DNA of 64,000 bases from Gyrodactylus bullatarudis (GCA_012064415.1 SSNU01000045.1:16554-80553), one strand, 5' to 3'. Positions 34,565-46,436 are shown, counted from the first letter of the stretch. Numbers and translations: made by a program. Notes: generated from the letters alone by a model not told the origin.

Positions 34565-35335
34565 TAGATTGACTATAACGTTGTTCGGTTGCTACCTGAC
34601 TATGCTGTCTTCTGGCTTGTATTGGTCTATCTGTAGAAAAAGAAAGGGGAGAGAAAGGTGTAGTATTTCTTAAAGAATAAGTTATGAATTATATTATCAG
34701 AGTTATTACTCCAATAATTCTGATTACTATAACAATCACTATAATTTTTATAATCCTTATTCTTTAAGAAATACTACACCTTTCTCTACTCTTTCTTTTT
34801 CTACATATAGACTAGAGTAGGACAAAATTTTCAACTTTTCCCAGCCTTAATCTCATTTTGAAGATTATCGAAAACTAAGCATTTTTTCCTATAAAACCAT
34901 ACGTTTTTGATTTTGTTCTGATATACAAAATCTCGATTGAAGAGGACAATTTTTGAACACGCACCATGATTTTTTCAATGAATTTCACTACGAGAAAGGA
35001 CAAAATTGAGATTTTTGAATAGTTTTTGCAATATTTTGCATAAAAATAGGGCTTATAGTAAAAATTGAGGGTTCTTTCACAGGTCGGAAGAAAGTCCCAG
35101 GAAATTAGGTAAATTTTGATGATTTTAGGGAAAATGAGATTTTTGTATATAAGAACATGAAAAAATTTCATTTTGATTTTCAAAAATGTGGTTAAAAAAT
35201 CAATTTTTGAGGCATAGAACATTGTTCGGGAAAATAAAATTTTGTATTACCCTAATATAGACCAATACAAGCCAGAAGACAACATAGTAAGGTAGCAACA
35301 GAACAACGTTATAGTCAATCTATGCCGAACAGCTC
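34565..35335. repeat. Foldback repeat with nested inverted repeat
   Basis: The outer arms 34565-34630 and 35262-35335 are inverse copies (TATAACGTTGTTC, CTTGTATTGGTCTAT). A nested pair at about 34630-34680 and 34758-34805 shares TTCTTAAAGAATAAG and TACACCTTTCTCT. The minus-strand open frame at 34875-35222 in the loop has low-complexity composition and is not called as a gene. Confidence 0.6.
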
Positions 35336-38300
35336 CCTGAAGAACTACAAACTTGGTTCAAAATTATAAATATAATGAAATAGTTTAAAATGTCATTCTT
35401 AGTTGGAAATTTTTATCCGTTGCTACATTTTTCAATTTCCTTGATCGATTAACGGATTAAACTCGACGTTCATTGTGCAAATACGGCGTCTTTGGCTGTG
35501 AAATCTATCTGACGCTTCACTCATCAGTGATGAGTCATCACTGAGTCACAACCATGAAAAATCAAGTGTATTCTCTTTCTAAAGGCCCTAAGTCGAGGGA
35601 AAACTGTATAGTGGTTGAATTAATTTGTGAGGCACTTCTAATCTTCTAAATTCTCGATTTATTTTCAACAGTAAAATTGTTTGAATTAACAATGCACGAG
35701 AAAATTATTTATCAAATGATAGCTGAATGAATTTTCCTGCTATTGTGCATTTCCCTATAAAAGTAAAAATACTATTTCTCATTAAAAATAAATGCGAAAA
35801 GTATGTGATTACCTTTTTATTAACATAAAAATTCTTCTTATTTTCTTCAATTTTTCTTTCAAAATTTTTTTAACTTTTATTTTTTTTGAAAGTGAGTCAC
35901 TTTAAGTGTCACTACTGGTGATTATTATTCAGTAACTTTAGGGGGGGGGTTAAGATTTTCGCAGGATTGTCTTTTCTTGACAACCCAACCAATAATTTTT
36001 GTATTTTCTTTGAATGACAAATGCCAGATTAAATTCAAAGGAAATTTCTCGTATTTCTTGTATTATTATAATTCTTTTTAAAAAAGAGGATAAAGAAATT
36101 TCTCAAAAATTTCTATTCTCTCAGCAAATCTTGTTTAAAAACTCTTCAGAATCAATCATTGATGAAATAGAAACTTTCCCCAATCTATCTGAATAGAGAT
36201 AAAGATAATCCCAAGAAAAGAAAATCTGTTTCCATTAGCCTCCTTGGAAAGGGGAGCTGTAATCAATTTAATTGAGTTTCTTCCCCCTTTTTTTATTTAC
36301 ACATCCCAAATTCATGGGGTGATAATTCTGTTTCATCTTTTCACTTCATGGCAAGCGAATTTGACGAAAGATCATCTCCATTCTCTTTTAACTCTTAATA
36401 ATCCAGAGAAACACAAAGAGAATAATAAACTCAATTGTAATAACTAATAACTTTTTTCTTTTTACAACGACTGCTGAGAGAACTAAAAATCAATCAATAT
36501 CTAAAATGAAGAATAGAAAATAAATTTAGCGTAAAAATATATAGAAAAAAAAGTTCTTCCAGATCAATAGTCTTAAATTTCTAATACTTAGGGGTATATG
36601 ATACATTATTTAAGTGTAAGCAATTATTTTCCCATCGGAAAAAATTTACCTCTTCCAGACGGGAAGCTTCATTTATGTATCAGAATTTATTCCCTTCAAT
36701 ATTTTCATGAATGAATTTTAGAATTATAATTATACTAGGGTAGTGTATTATTTTTTTGAAAGTAAGTACCCAGAAGAGCAAAATTCGTCTGACGTTATGG
36801 TAATGCCAATTTATGCTATTACAGATCTCATAGAACAACCAACAGGATTCTAACTAAAGTCGTTCTGGAAATATTCTTCGCATTTGTTGAATCCAAGAAA
36901 CTATTAATTTTCCAACGAAATTGAAGGGAAAAACATAAAAATAAGGAATCAAATTTACGATTGATAAATTTTGAGATCTAATGATCCATTATTAAGAATT
37001 TTAGAGACCTTGAAAATTGTTAGAAAAATCGATCTGGGGACAAGGACAATATGAAAAAGTTCTGTTGAGAAAAATTAAAAGACCATCAGAAGTTGTGTGA
37101 ATTAATGAAAAAATTCTTAAATAAAATTTGCTCATTAAATTTTTAGAGCAAATTTTCAGAATCACTAATTTTATTCATGTTCATAAAATTAAAACTAATT
37201 CTTTTTAAACAAAAATTGTTTTTCAGTTATCCCTTGTTTAGATCCATATTTTCAACACTTATAAAATATAACTGAATTAACGATTGCAATCATCATTTCT
37301 TGAATATTTGTAACTTTACGATATGGAAAATCAAGATATAAATAATTGCTAAAAGCTTCAATAGATGTCAACAGACATCGAAATTTCCCCAGAGAAGAAA
37401 TAAAAGCAGGCTTCAAATCATCTGGCCGTAGACTCATCTTCATCTTCAGCAGCTGAAATTTTTTCTTAGAATCACATAAGAATGTAAGCTTCTTTAGAAA
37501 AAGCAGGCTCTTAACTCTTAAAGACTATCCAGCTTATGACTGTAGCTATTATCTGATTTCTATTGAAAACTTATTCACTTATTGGATAAATTTGGTCAAA
37601 ACTCTCTTGTGAATATCAAGAAAGAAAACTAGGATTTTAAGGGCCTATTATATTAAATTTTCTTTGATAGCGTAATGAATTTTAGCTTCAGCACGGTCAA
37701 TCAACAGAAATGAATTCTTATTTTTGCTTTTAAAAATTAATTCCCAATTATTTTTATATTTACTCATGAGTATGCCTTTTATTATTTATTTTTTTAATGA
37801 CAGAAATATCGAGAAAACCTAAATTTTCAGCAAAATAATGGCATTAAATGAAAATGAAAATTAATCAAAAGAAAAATTAAATGTTTAGAATAAAATCGAG
37901 ATACTCAGAAGTAAAGCTGGTGTTAGAAAATAAATTTTACGTTTCTGATATCTTCGGGGGAAGAATGCCGAGCGATCTTTGATCAACAAGTCAGGATGGA
38001 AAAAAAATTTTATCTCCTTGATCTGATCCGATTTTTTGGGTCGATCACATTAGGTAGGGTCAAATTTCTTCAAAAATTCTGATTTTTTAGGCAAGAAATC
38101 TCCAACTTGTCAAATAAACTTTTTGTGAAAAAATTGTCAAAAAGAAATTTTCAATCCTGTTTTTGATCCATACTCTGAGATCTGATCTTGATCGAAAAAA
38201 AAATTTTTCTCTTCCTAAATTGCTCTTCATCTTACGCTTTTTATCAAGATATAATTTTATTTGTTCGCAATAAAAAATTAGCTAGGAAAACATTTTTTAA

Positions 38301-39829
38301 TGTGAGCGTCAAATCTAACGCGAAGAGTATTTCCAGAACGACTTTAGTAAAAATTCATTGAAAAATGGGCGGTAATTTTAGAAAACATGAATTACATAAA
38401 ATTTCCAGAAAAATTAATCCAAAATCAATTTGGCCATTTTTGGAATTGTTAAAATACCCCAATAGCTATCTCTAACCCTCTCGTACTATAATACCTGGTT
38501 GTCAACCTTCGCGGATAAAATATTTCGTCAAACAGACTTGATGCAAAAATTAAAAAAACTTCATGTATCGTCGCTAATAAGTAGATAGGAAAATTGTATT
38601 GAAATTGCTCAAAAATAATTTTTTTTATCAACACTCTTGAAATTTTCATTGAACGATTATTTCTATCCTGAAAATGCTGATTCTAAAAATACATTTAAAT
38701 TTATTCTATCTAGTCTCACAATCGAATGGGTACGGGAGGGTTAAGTATCTTGAAATCTTGTAATCAGAATCATCAAAATTATTCTAATTTGAGAACGAGC
38801 ATATTAGAAAGTTATAATTATAAACAAAATTTGGAGGAGGCTTGCCTTTTTTAAAAAGAATTGTTTTTTTATCATTGTTTATCTTGATCTTAGTTAATTT
38901 TTCATTCTCTGAATCTAATTTTATGGTGGACTCGGTAAACAGCCAATAGAAATGGCTTATCCAACTCAACATCTCATTCTCATTCTATTCACTTGAAAGA
39001 CTTGAAGAATTGATTTATTTTTTTAAATCACTACTTGTGAGAGACATTCGATTTTATGAATTTACCTTTTTTGCTTTACTATGTTGGTAAAACTATTTTT
39101 TGGATTATCAATGAGATCTACTTCAAGTTCTCTTTTAGCAAATATCTTCTTGAGATGCTTCTTGTGAGAAACATTCGATTTTTTGAATTTGCCTTTTTTT
39201 GCATTTTTCAAAATTAAAAATTGCCTTTTTTCATTATAAAGTGCCTTTTTCTGGTTGCCCTAACATGATGACTAACATGAAGGTCGTGTTTGATAAGGAG
39301 ATCGGCGCACATTTTGCTGAAACTTCAGCACTCCGAGGGCAATGGAAATACATGATAAGCTGTTAGTATTCATGTACTTGAATAGGTTTTCTCTTAAACG
39401 AGGGATAAATAAAATATTTTAAGTAAGTTTTATTTACGAATTAAACCCTATCGTATCAAAGATAGCTTCTTTCTAATCTTTCTCAAGAACAATTGATAGA
39501 TTCAACAGCTCTGACTTCTTTGATACCAACTTTGTATCGATGAAATTTAAAGCTGTCAAACGATTTTAGAATATAAAGATTTAAACTGATGAAAGTTCCT
39601 CCAACCTGTTAGAAATAAAACTTTAGGGAGAAAATCAATATACATTTAGTATATTCTTACAGTATTTCAATAAGCTTAAAACTTGTAAGTCACACGAAAC
39701 AGGTTTTTTCCATTACAGATAAAAGAGTAACGCATTTGTAGATCATCAGAAACATTCCAAGAGATCCTTTTAATTCCTTATTCAGTTTTATGGTTCGATT
39801 TTGATGTTGTTATGGACTAGATTATGAGT
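35336..39829. other. Long AT-rich stretch, no gene seen
   Basis: Several 60-80 codon frames are present but lack motifs and biased composition. A poly-G run lies at 35941-35949. At 39063-39263 repeated GCCTTTTTT units end in the inverse of TAGGGCAACCAGAAAAAGGC, which looks like one end of another hAT-type element. Its partner end was not found. Confidence 0.45.
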
Positions 39830-39995
39830 ATTGCGCAAGTGAGAAGATCAGATTTATTGGTATGGGAATTAATTAAGTTGGGCGAACCAAAAACAAGATA
39901 AACAACAGATTAATAATATAGATCATTGAGCTCCTTTACAGGATATACTTGACGCATATTCGAATACCACAACACCTTTCCTCTCGAAAGTTGGG
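39830..39995. repeat. Dispersed repeat, copy 1 (partner at 47650)
   Basis: Shares GTGAGAAGA, ATTGGTATGGGAATTAATTA-like sequence, and ACAAGATAAACAACAGATTA with 47650-47810, in the same order and orientation. Function unknown. Confidence 0.6.
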
Positions 39996-40269
39996 GTGTT
40001 CATCATGGAAGATTAATCAATATAGTGGAGATTTTGTGATTATTCACTGGGTCAGCTTTCGATCGATATCCAGGTTGCTTCGATTTTAAGCCTTCGACTG
40101 ATTTGGGCGTCTAGTTTTATTGGGATTGCAAAATACTCGTTCGTAACTTTCTTTTCTTAAATGAAAGCAAGTTCCTCGACATCATTTTTGTTGGTAAGCT
40201 TGATAGACGGCATGGAGCCTTTATTCAACATGGTATCACCTCATTTTTCTCTGTAGTTGCAATCTTTGT

Positions 40270-40860
40270 CAAGATTCGGATTGACCATGTCACCAATTGT
40301 TCAATCACTTAGACTTATCACTCGCTCAAATTGGACTGTCCCTTAACCATCTCAAAACTAATATTCTCTGTCTTTCACCCAAAATTCAACTGAAGCCAAA
40401 TCTTCTTCCCTTATTGGTAAAGGACCTGGGACTCAGTTATAATAATAACATCTCAGTTCACGCTGTAACCATCCTTAAGTCCCTGAGAATCAAATCGTAC
40501 TTCCTACGAAAATTCGTTCATGTGCCAGACCTAAGACTGCTGTTATTCAAACAATATATCCTGGCCCATCTCGACTACGGAGCTTCGTTGTTATGTAACC
40601 TACCAGCGGGAAAAATTGAAAAATTGAAACTCTCCAGTATTGAAACTATCAGTTCCTCCGATATTGTTTTGGACCATATTCGTACAAAGAGCTACTTAAC
40701 AGATCAAATCTCCACCCTATTTAGATGAGAAGGATTGTCTCTTCTGCAGCACTTTACCACAAGATTCCTCCTCCTCCTGACCGCTGTTATCATCTATGCT
40801 CCTCAAGAGGTTTTACTACCCTGCACCCCCTCAGACACAGATTCCAATTCAATTTTAACG
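40270..40860 (+). pseudogene. LINE reverse transcriptase 3' fragment
   Basis: The frame 40297-40728 has SLNHLKTNILCLSPK (the LN-x-x-KT-x-F motif after the RT palm), then VKDLGLSYNNNISV, then LLLFKQYILAHLDYGASLLC. These are the hallmark C-terminal motifs of jockey/CR1-type LINEs. A frameshift at about 40725 continues into a second frame. No catalytic core remains. Its type matches the part missing from the LINE at 21-23 kb, but it is 17 kb away and on the other strand. Confidence 0.7.
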
Positions 40861-41013
40861 TTTATAAAAACCAAAAAATCTCACAGATAGTAAATATTAT
40901 TGCAAACTTTGTGCAAGATATACATAACTACATTACTATTTTTTTAAATAAAAAAATCTTATTTATAACACAGCCTTACAAATCGGAAATTTATTTTTTT
41001 CTACTCGACAATT

Positions 41014-41725
41014 TTTTCCACTTTTGTAGAGAACTTTTTGCTGATTTCAGATATTTGCTTCTTAAAAAATTCTAAAATAGGGTTTTCGAGTTATTCGGTA
41101 AAAACTGAAAACCCGACTTGCAGTGCTTTGCCTTTCAATAGCGAAAAACATGAATGAGATAGAAAAATAGAAAAAACATCATCTTGTTCAGAAATAAATT
41201 CTTAACAAAAGATCAGAAGGAAAGTTTCCCTTAACTACACTAGTTTCAGAGCTATTTAAAGTCAAAGTTGAAAATTTACCCATTTATTTCGAAAATCCTC
41301 AACTTCAACTCAATTTTATGCCTATTTAAGTACCTCGTAGGAAAGAAATCTACCTCAATTCAGATGCAGAAGACCCTGAAGTATCAAAAGCGTGAAAAAT
41401 TTTTCGAAAATTATGCTTCTGTAAATTATTTTTATTGACAAATCACTATATTTCAACACCTAAAAATCGGGAAAATGATAACAGTCGTAGTAATTTATCA
41501 ATCAAATTAATCTACAGTTCCATATTTATTCTGATTTTTAGGAGTTAAAATATATATGTAGTGATTTGTCAATGAAAATATTTTACAGTGTTGAGATTGC
41601 TCTCTTAATGCTGGGGCTCCAGCGAGGGCGGCGGTGATCTTGTTATCGAACATCGACTTCCTATCAGTCATCATGGTGGCATAACGGTCGAAGGCTTCGT
41701 TCATATTCTTGGTAACGGAATGCAG
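41014..41725. repeat. 712-bp inverted repeat, left arm
   Basis: This is the exact inverse of 41947-42658 as far as I can read. It ends at base 41725, directly before the single N at 41726. It therefore contains an inverted copy of part of the exon at 41848. The sharp end at an N suggests an assembly join. Confidence 0.85.
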
Positions 41726-41847
41726 NGAGCAAATTAGAAAATGATAATTATAAACAAAATGTACAATTCGAAAATATATCTTTTTGTTTAAAGCCTCTGC
41801 GTAAGAGAGGCATTATTGTCTTTTCAATTTGAAAAATTCACGTTACT

Positions 41848-42165
41848 ATGTCTAAAATTCCAAAATCTCTTTCAGGTTCCACCGATGGTGCTTCAGTGGA
41901 CCTTGACGAGTTCCCAAACCCCTTGGTAAATGAAACCGCCAATTTGCTGCATTCCGTTACCAAGAATATGAACGAAGCCTTCGACCGTTATGCCACCATG
42001 ATGACTGATAGGAAGTCGATGTTCGATAACAAGATCACCGCCGCCCTCGCTGGAGCCCCAGCATTAAGAGAGCAATCTCAACACTGTAAAATATTTTCAT
42101 TGACAAATCACTACATATATATTTTAACTCCTAAAAATCAGAATAAATATGGAACTGTAGATTAA
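41848..42165 (+). CDS. Possible host gene exon, function unknown
   Basis: ATG at 41848 opens a frame whose first 79 or so codons (MSKIPKSLSGSTDG...VNETANLLHSV...LREQSQH) are less AT-rich and more balanced in codon use than surrounding DNA. They resemble the lamin and V-ATPase genes in this respect. A helical stretch (NEAFDRYATMMTDRKSMF, then NKITAALAGAPALREQ) is the most notable feature. From 42084 the frame runs into a small inverted-repeat element, so the last 26 codons are probably not native. If that element is spliced as an intron, a TAA follows at once. A 5'-UTR hairpin (GCCTCT/AGAGGC) lies at about 41792-41810. I do not recognise the family. Confidence 0.5.
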   Translation: MSKIPKSLSGSTDGASVDLDEFPNPLVNETANLLHSVTKNMNEAFDRYATMMTDRKSMFDNKITAALAGAPALREQSQHCKIFSLTNHYIYILTPKNQNKYGTVD

Positions 42166-42658
42166 TTTGATTGATAAATTACTACGACTGTTATCATTTT
42201 CCCGATTTTTAGGTGTTGAAATATAGTGATTTGTCAATAAAAATAATTTACAGAAGCATAATTTTCGAAAAATTTTTCACGCTTTTGATACTTCAGGGTC
42301 TTCTGCATCTGAATTGAGGTAGATTTCTTTCCTACGAGGTACTTAAATAGGCATAAAATTGAGTTGAAGTTGAGGATTTTCGAAATAAATGGGTAAATTT
42401 TCAACTTTGACTTTAAATAGCTCTGAAACTAGTGTAGTTAAGGGAAACTTTCCTTCTGATCTTTTGTTAAGAATTTATTTCTGAACAAGATGATGTTTTT
42501 TCTATTTTTCTATCTCATTCATGTTTTTCGCTATTGAAAGGCAAAGCACTGCAAGTCGGGTTTTCAGTTTTTACCGAATAACTCGAAAACCCTATTTTAG
42601 AATTTTTTAAGAAGCAAATATCTGAAATCAGCAAAAAGTTCTCTACAAAAGTGGAAAA
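41947..42658. repeat. 712-bp inverted repeat, right arm
   Basis: Inverse of 41014-41725. It includes the 3' part of the exon at 41848 and the small element at 42084. Confidence 0.85.
42084..42253. mobile_element. 170-bp MITE with intron-like ends
   Basis: Terminal inverted repeats CTGTAAAATATTTT and AAAATAATTTACAG extend inward through ATTGACAAATCACTA and its inverse. The element sits at the end of a coding stretch. Its termini place GT two bases in and AG at the very end, so it could be removed exactly as an intron (42086-42253). A second copy lies in the left palindrome arm (about 41430-41599). Confidence 0.6.
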
Positions 42659-42701
42659 TATAATTGAATAGAATTTTTCCATGTGTAAATAATCTCATAA
42701 T

Positions 42702-43252
42702 TAGGGCGGTCACAAAATAGCATTTTTTCAGAAAAAAATAGCACAATTTTTTTTAAATATAGCGTTTTTATTATAGCATATGAAAAATATGTAAAATAAT
42801 ACTTGTAAGTAAATTATTTAAAAAATATTTTTTTCGTTTGGGAAAGACAGAAAATTGCGTCCAAACGTTTGATCAGACATCTAATCATGAAACGAATGAG
42901 ATTAAATAACATCTCAAGCTCAAAATTTTTTTCGGCCAATCAAAAACCTTCAGAACAGGCCCTATTACCAGATTAAGACGCTTTAGAAACATCTTAATTC
43001 AAATGAAGAGATGATAGTAATCAAGAAAAATAAGATTTGTTCTCATGTTACCATTTATCTGACAAGGACTTAGCCCGGAGAAATAGCAAAAAATAGTAAT
43101 TAATTAGTGGAAAAACAGCATTCGATTTTGAATAGCAGAAAAATAGCAAAATTATTTTCGTGAGGAAATATCCTTTAAGCTCGAGAATGTTAATTTCATC
43201 AATCTCATTGAAATTCTAGCAACATATCAAAAATAGCATTTTGACCGTGTTA
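42702..43252. mobile_element. Non-autonomous hAT-like element
   Basis: The left end TAGGGCGGTCACAAAATAGC and the right end, inverse TAACACGGTCAAAATGCTAT, form an imperfect TIR resembling that of the hAT at 3342 (TAGGGCAGTAAG...AAAATAGCA). The interior repeats AAATAGCA-type motifs. No clean 8-bp duplication was found, so the borders are approximate. Confidence 0.45.
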
Positions 43253-43717
43253 TCGTAAATAAATAAATATTGAATCTACTAGCGAGTAAATAAAAGAAAT
43301 AAATATTCATTAAATAATGAAGATTTTAAACTAGACGAATGATGTAAGGATACATCCTTTGTAAGCATTGAAATTATTATACAAGTAATCTTAAGAAACT
43401 AGTGCAAATTCTTTTTCATTATTAGTTACTTTTGAAAATATATGATAAATAAGTATGAAATATGAATTCGATTATTAGCTAATTTTGATTAAGTACAGTT
43501 AAAGATCAATGTTCATTCTAACTATTCGATAGAAAAAGAATAATTACTTTCATCCTTGATGTTCAATTTCGAGGCGTTCTTCCCCATAAACTTGAAAAAC
43601 TTTGCAAATAAAATTTATTAATAAGTAAGGATTTCAAATAACATACTATGCCGATCACAGGAATAGATAATCAAGATTGATAAATATTATGCTTAAAATC
43701 TTTTCAATTGAAGATTA
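43253..43717. other. 3' flank of V-ATPase E gene
   Basis: No gene seen. On the minus strand, an AATAAA-like TTAATAAA lies at about 43615, about 100 bp past the stop codon, and could be the polyadenylation signal. Confidence 0.5.
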
Positions 43718-44422
43718 CTAATCACGGAATTTTCTATTTTTATTTGGTCCGAAAAGAGTTTCCCTTATCATGGGCATTTTCTTTTCAACAATTTGCTCCA
43801 AACGTGATTCTAGTGTATTGTTAACTTTTATTTTTCCATCACTTGATTGTAGAATGCAGCCACCAGAGATATCATCATTCAAATAGTTAGTAGAGGATAT
43901 TGTTACATTAACACTGCGATTTGTCTTTTCCTTGTAAGCAGGGATGACTTTATCGATTGCAGATTTAATCGCACTTTCATCTCTCTTCAAACAAATGATT
44001 ACTACTTCATCTTCGAGAAGTTGGAATAGACCTTGGAGAATAAGACCTTCTAAAGTTTTACCATAGACTGCAGTATTTTTTGCAGTTTCTTTCAGCTTAG
44101 CCTTAGCCTCTTGGATCAAATTTTGAACATGCTCCTCTTTACTTTGTAAGACACGAATTCTTGACTGATTCATTAAAGTTGAATCCTGAATCTTTTTGGC
44201 TAATTCAAGTTGCTTCTCTTTTTTCTTGAAATATTCCATAATAACAATTCGTTGAGTTTGGACTAGACGAGATTTTTCAATTTGGAATTCTTCTTCTGCT
44301 TTGGCATCTATTTCCTCGACTTTTTCGTTAGCTTCCATAGCAATAAAGTCTTGCATGCTTTTAAGCTAAAAATAAAACTATCATCTTACTTGATTCATCA
44401 CATCTTTATCACTGAGAGCCAT
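43718..44422 (-). CDS. ATP6V1E: V-type proton ATPase subunit E
   Basis: Two exons on the minus strand: 44422-44390 (MALSDKDVMNQ) and 44365-43718 (from LKSMQDFIAMEANEKVEE). They are split by a 24-bp intron with GTAAG...TTTTAG ends. The spliced product is 226 residues, the normal length for subunit E. Residues 12-40 carry the family signature FIAMEANEKVEEIDAKAEEE, and EKSRLVQTQR follows. The middle is a long coiled coil that forms part of a peripheral stalk of the V1 sector. The C-terminal half has DISGGCILQSSDGKIKVNNT, then ESRLEQ, and ends in a basic tail. The enzyme pumps protons into endomembrane compartments. The exon-1 start was chosen because MALSD matches subunit E orthologues and restores the missing N-terminus. 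Confidence 0.95.
44366..44389 (-). other. 24-bp intron in V-ATPase E
   Basis: The sequence runs GTAAG to TTTTAG, with only 13 or so bases between the two splice signals. Frame and family similarity are continuous across it. It is among the shortest spliceosomal introns found in animals. Confidence 0.85.
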
Positions 44423-44550
44423 CTTCCTACTTTTGTTATTTTAAAAATGAGATATAATTTTATTATTTATAAACAATTATTCAATTTCTCAATATTTTTC
44501 TGGGCATGACAAAGATTGTTTAAAATAGACGTAACAAATTGAATTTTCAA
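44423..44550. promoter_or_regulatory. Shared divergent promoter region of V-ATPase E and lamin
   Basis: Only 128 bp separate the two start codons, which face away from each other. No clear TATA box or known site was recognised. This region must contain both 5' UTRs and both core promoters, or one bidirectional promoter. Confidence 0.6.
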
Positions 44551-46436
44551 ATGTCTGCTAGAGCAAAAAAGACAAGATCAACAGACGTTTCATCGTCTAA
44601 AGCTACAGTCCCATCGACTCCTTCTAACAATGTATCAATAAGTGAAAAATCTTCAAGTCCTCTAAGCATAACACGACATGAAGAAAGAGAGGAACTTGCA
44701 TACTTGAATAACCGCTTAGCTGGATACATTGATTATGTTCGAAGTCTTGAAACCGACAAGGAAAAGCTTACCAAAAAGATTCAGTTGCTTTCTGAAGAGA
44801 AATTTGTAAGCAATTCTTTAATTTTACTCTTATAGGGAGAAACTGACAAACTTAAAAAAACCTATGAGGAAGAACTTGCCTCTCTTAGAGCTCTTGTCGA
44901 TGACTTGGCCAACAGTAAGGCCAAGATGGAAATTGAGGCCAAATCCTGTCGAGAAGAATATAAAGATGCCAAGAATTCTCTAGCTAAAAGTGAAGCAATG
45001 TGTGGTTCCCTTGATAGAAAAGTTGAACAACTCGAAAGAGAACTAGCTCATCTGAAGAACTCTTCTGAGAGAGTTGACAAACTCAAGAGTGAGAATGATT
45101 CCCTGAAGAAGAAATCTGAAAATCTTAGAAGAGATTTGGATGCAGAAACTCTTCTCCGCACTGAATTGGAAAATAGGATCACTAGCCTCAAGGAAGAACT
45201 CGAGTTCCGCGATAGAATCAACTCGGAAGAGAATGATCGTTTCGCTTCCAAGACTGCTACCATCGAGATGGAAATAAGCAGTAGAAAGGCCAAGGAATAT
45301 GAATCAAGATTGGCTGAGGAACTAAGAGCAATTCGTGTCCAAACAGCTGAAGAGATGGAAGACTACAAGGCTGAACTTGAAGCAGCTTTTGAGTCTCAAC
45401 TCAACCAATTCAAAGTCAACAATAATGATGGCAATTCTGAAGCTGCTCGTTATCGCGATGAATTGATGTCATTAAGACGCAAATACGATGAATGTATGGC
45501 GTCAATCTCCTCCAAAAGTTCTGAAATGGAAAGTATGCGTAAAAAGAATCATGAACTACAAAAACAAATTGAAAGAGAACGTGAATCCTTTGAAGATCAA
45601 CTCGGTTCACAAAGAGCGGAAATTAATCGCCTCAATCAGGAAATTGCCAAAAAAGTCAAAGAGTTTAGTGAACTTCTTCACATCAAAATCACTCTTGACC
45701 AAGAAATTCTCATGTATAGAAAGATGTTAGAAGGGGAAGAATCTAGGTTAGTTTTATTCTTGATTCCAGAAATTGATTAAATTTTTAATCGATATTTTTC
45801 TTTCTTTTAAAGATTGAAGATCTCAACACCACCCAGGGACTCTTCATTCAACATTCGCACTGGTAAGAAGCGTCGCTTCGATGCAGATGGCGATATGGAA
45901 GAAAGCTACACGTCATTTCTCTCGGGCTCTCCAATGACACGCGGTACTCGTAAAAGATATGGCTATCAGGTTATAACAAAGACTAATGAAGATAGCTCCA
46001 TTGAATTCGATAAGGAACAAGATGGTTGCGACAAGTTTGTTCGCATATGCAACAATGGCTCAACTGCAATCAACATTTCTGGCTGGACCATCACTCAAAT
46101 GTGTGATGGAAAAAGTGTCAAGTACACATTTCCCAATCAAACTACAATTCAACCAGATTCTAAAGTCACCATCTGGAGCAAATCATGCGAGTCTGCTATC
46201 AATTCGCCACCAACAAACTTGATAATGAGTTCTGATTCCTTCCTTAAGGGAGATAAAGTTTCAATCAAACTTGTTAACAGGAATAATTTGGAACAAGCTT
46301 CATGTGCTATTAACCGCGAGTTGATTTGCAATTCAGTTCGCTCCAATACCCAGGATGAGGTAAGATTTTAATTTTATATCTTTAAATTTGATTTGTACTA
46401 ATTTTATTCTTTTTACAGAGATGTTCAATCATGTAA
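44551..46436 (+). CDS. Nuclear lamin
   Basis: Four exons (44551-44805, 44836-45746, 45813-46359, 46419-46436) with introns of 30, 66 and 59 bp give 576 residues. The head is Ser/Thr-rich, with SPLSITR just before the rod. Coil 1A begins REELAYLNNRLAGYIDYV. The coiled-coil rod spans about residues 43-389 and ends with the intermediate-filament motif LDQEILMYRKMLEGEESR. The tail has a basic cluster GKKRR at about 406-410, a likely nuclear localisation signal. An Ig-fold lamin-tail domain (about 440-555, with FVRICNNGS and GWTITQ) follows. The last 18-bp exon encodes RCSIM, a CaaX box for farnesylation, so this is a B-type-like lamin. Lamins polymerise under the inner nuclear membrane. The start at 44551 was preferred because the codons just upstream contain no ATG. 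Confidence 0.95.
44806..44835 (+). other. 30-bp intron 1 of lamin
   Basis: GTAAGCAATT...CTTATAG. The exon junction falls between codons in coil 1, and the coiled-coil heptads continue across it. Confidence 0.85.

Noticed and set aside
34875..35222. 115-codon minus-strand frame as a gene
   Set aside because: It is in the loop of a foldback repeat, with F/K/I/Y-rich composition typical of translated AT-rich DNA and no motif.
36014..36447. Two plus-strand frames as small genes
   Set aside because: No motif, no start context and no splice support; composition matches surrounding AT-rich DNA.
42694..43260. 8-bp TSD for the hAT-like element at 42702
   Set aside because: The flanks CTCATAAT and TCGTAAAT do not match.
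45048..45610. Minus-strand frames inside the lamin gene
   Set aside because: These are shadows of the strongly supported lamin exons in the opposite strand.
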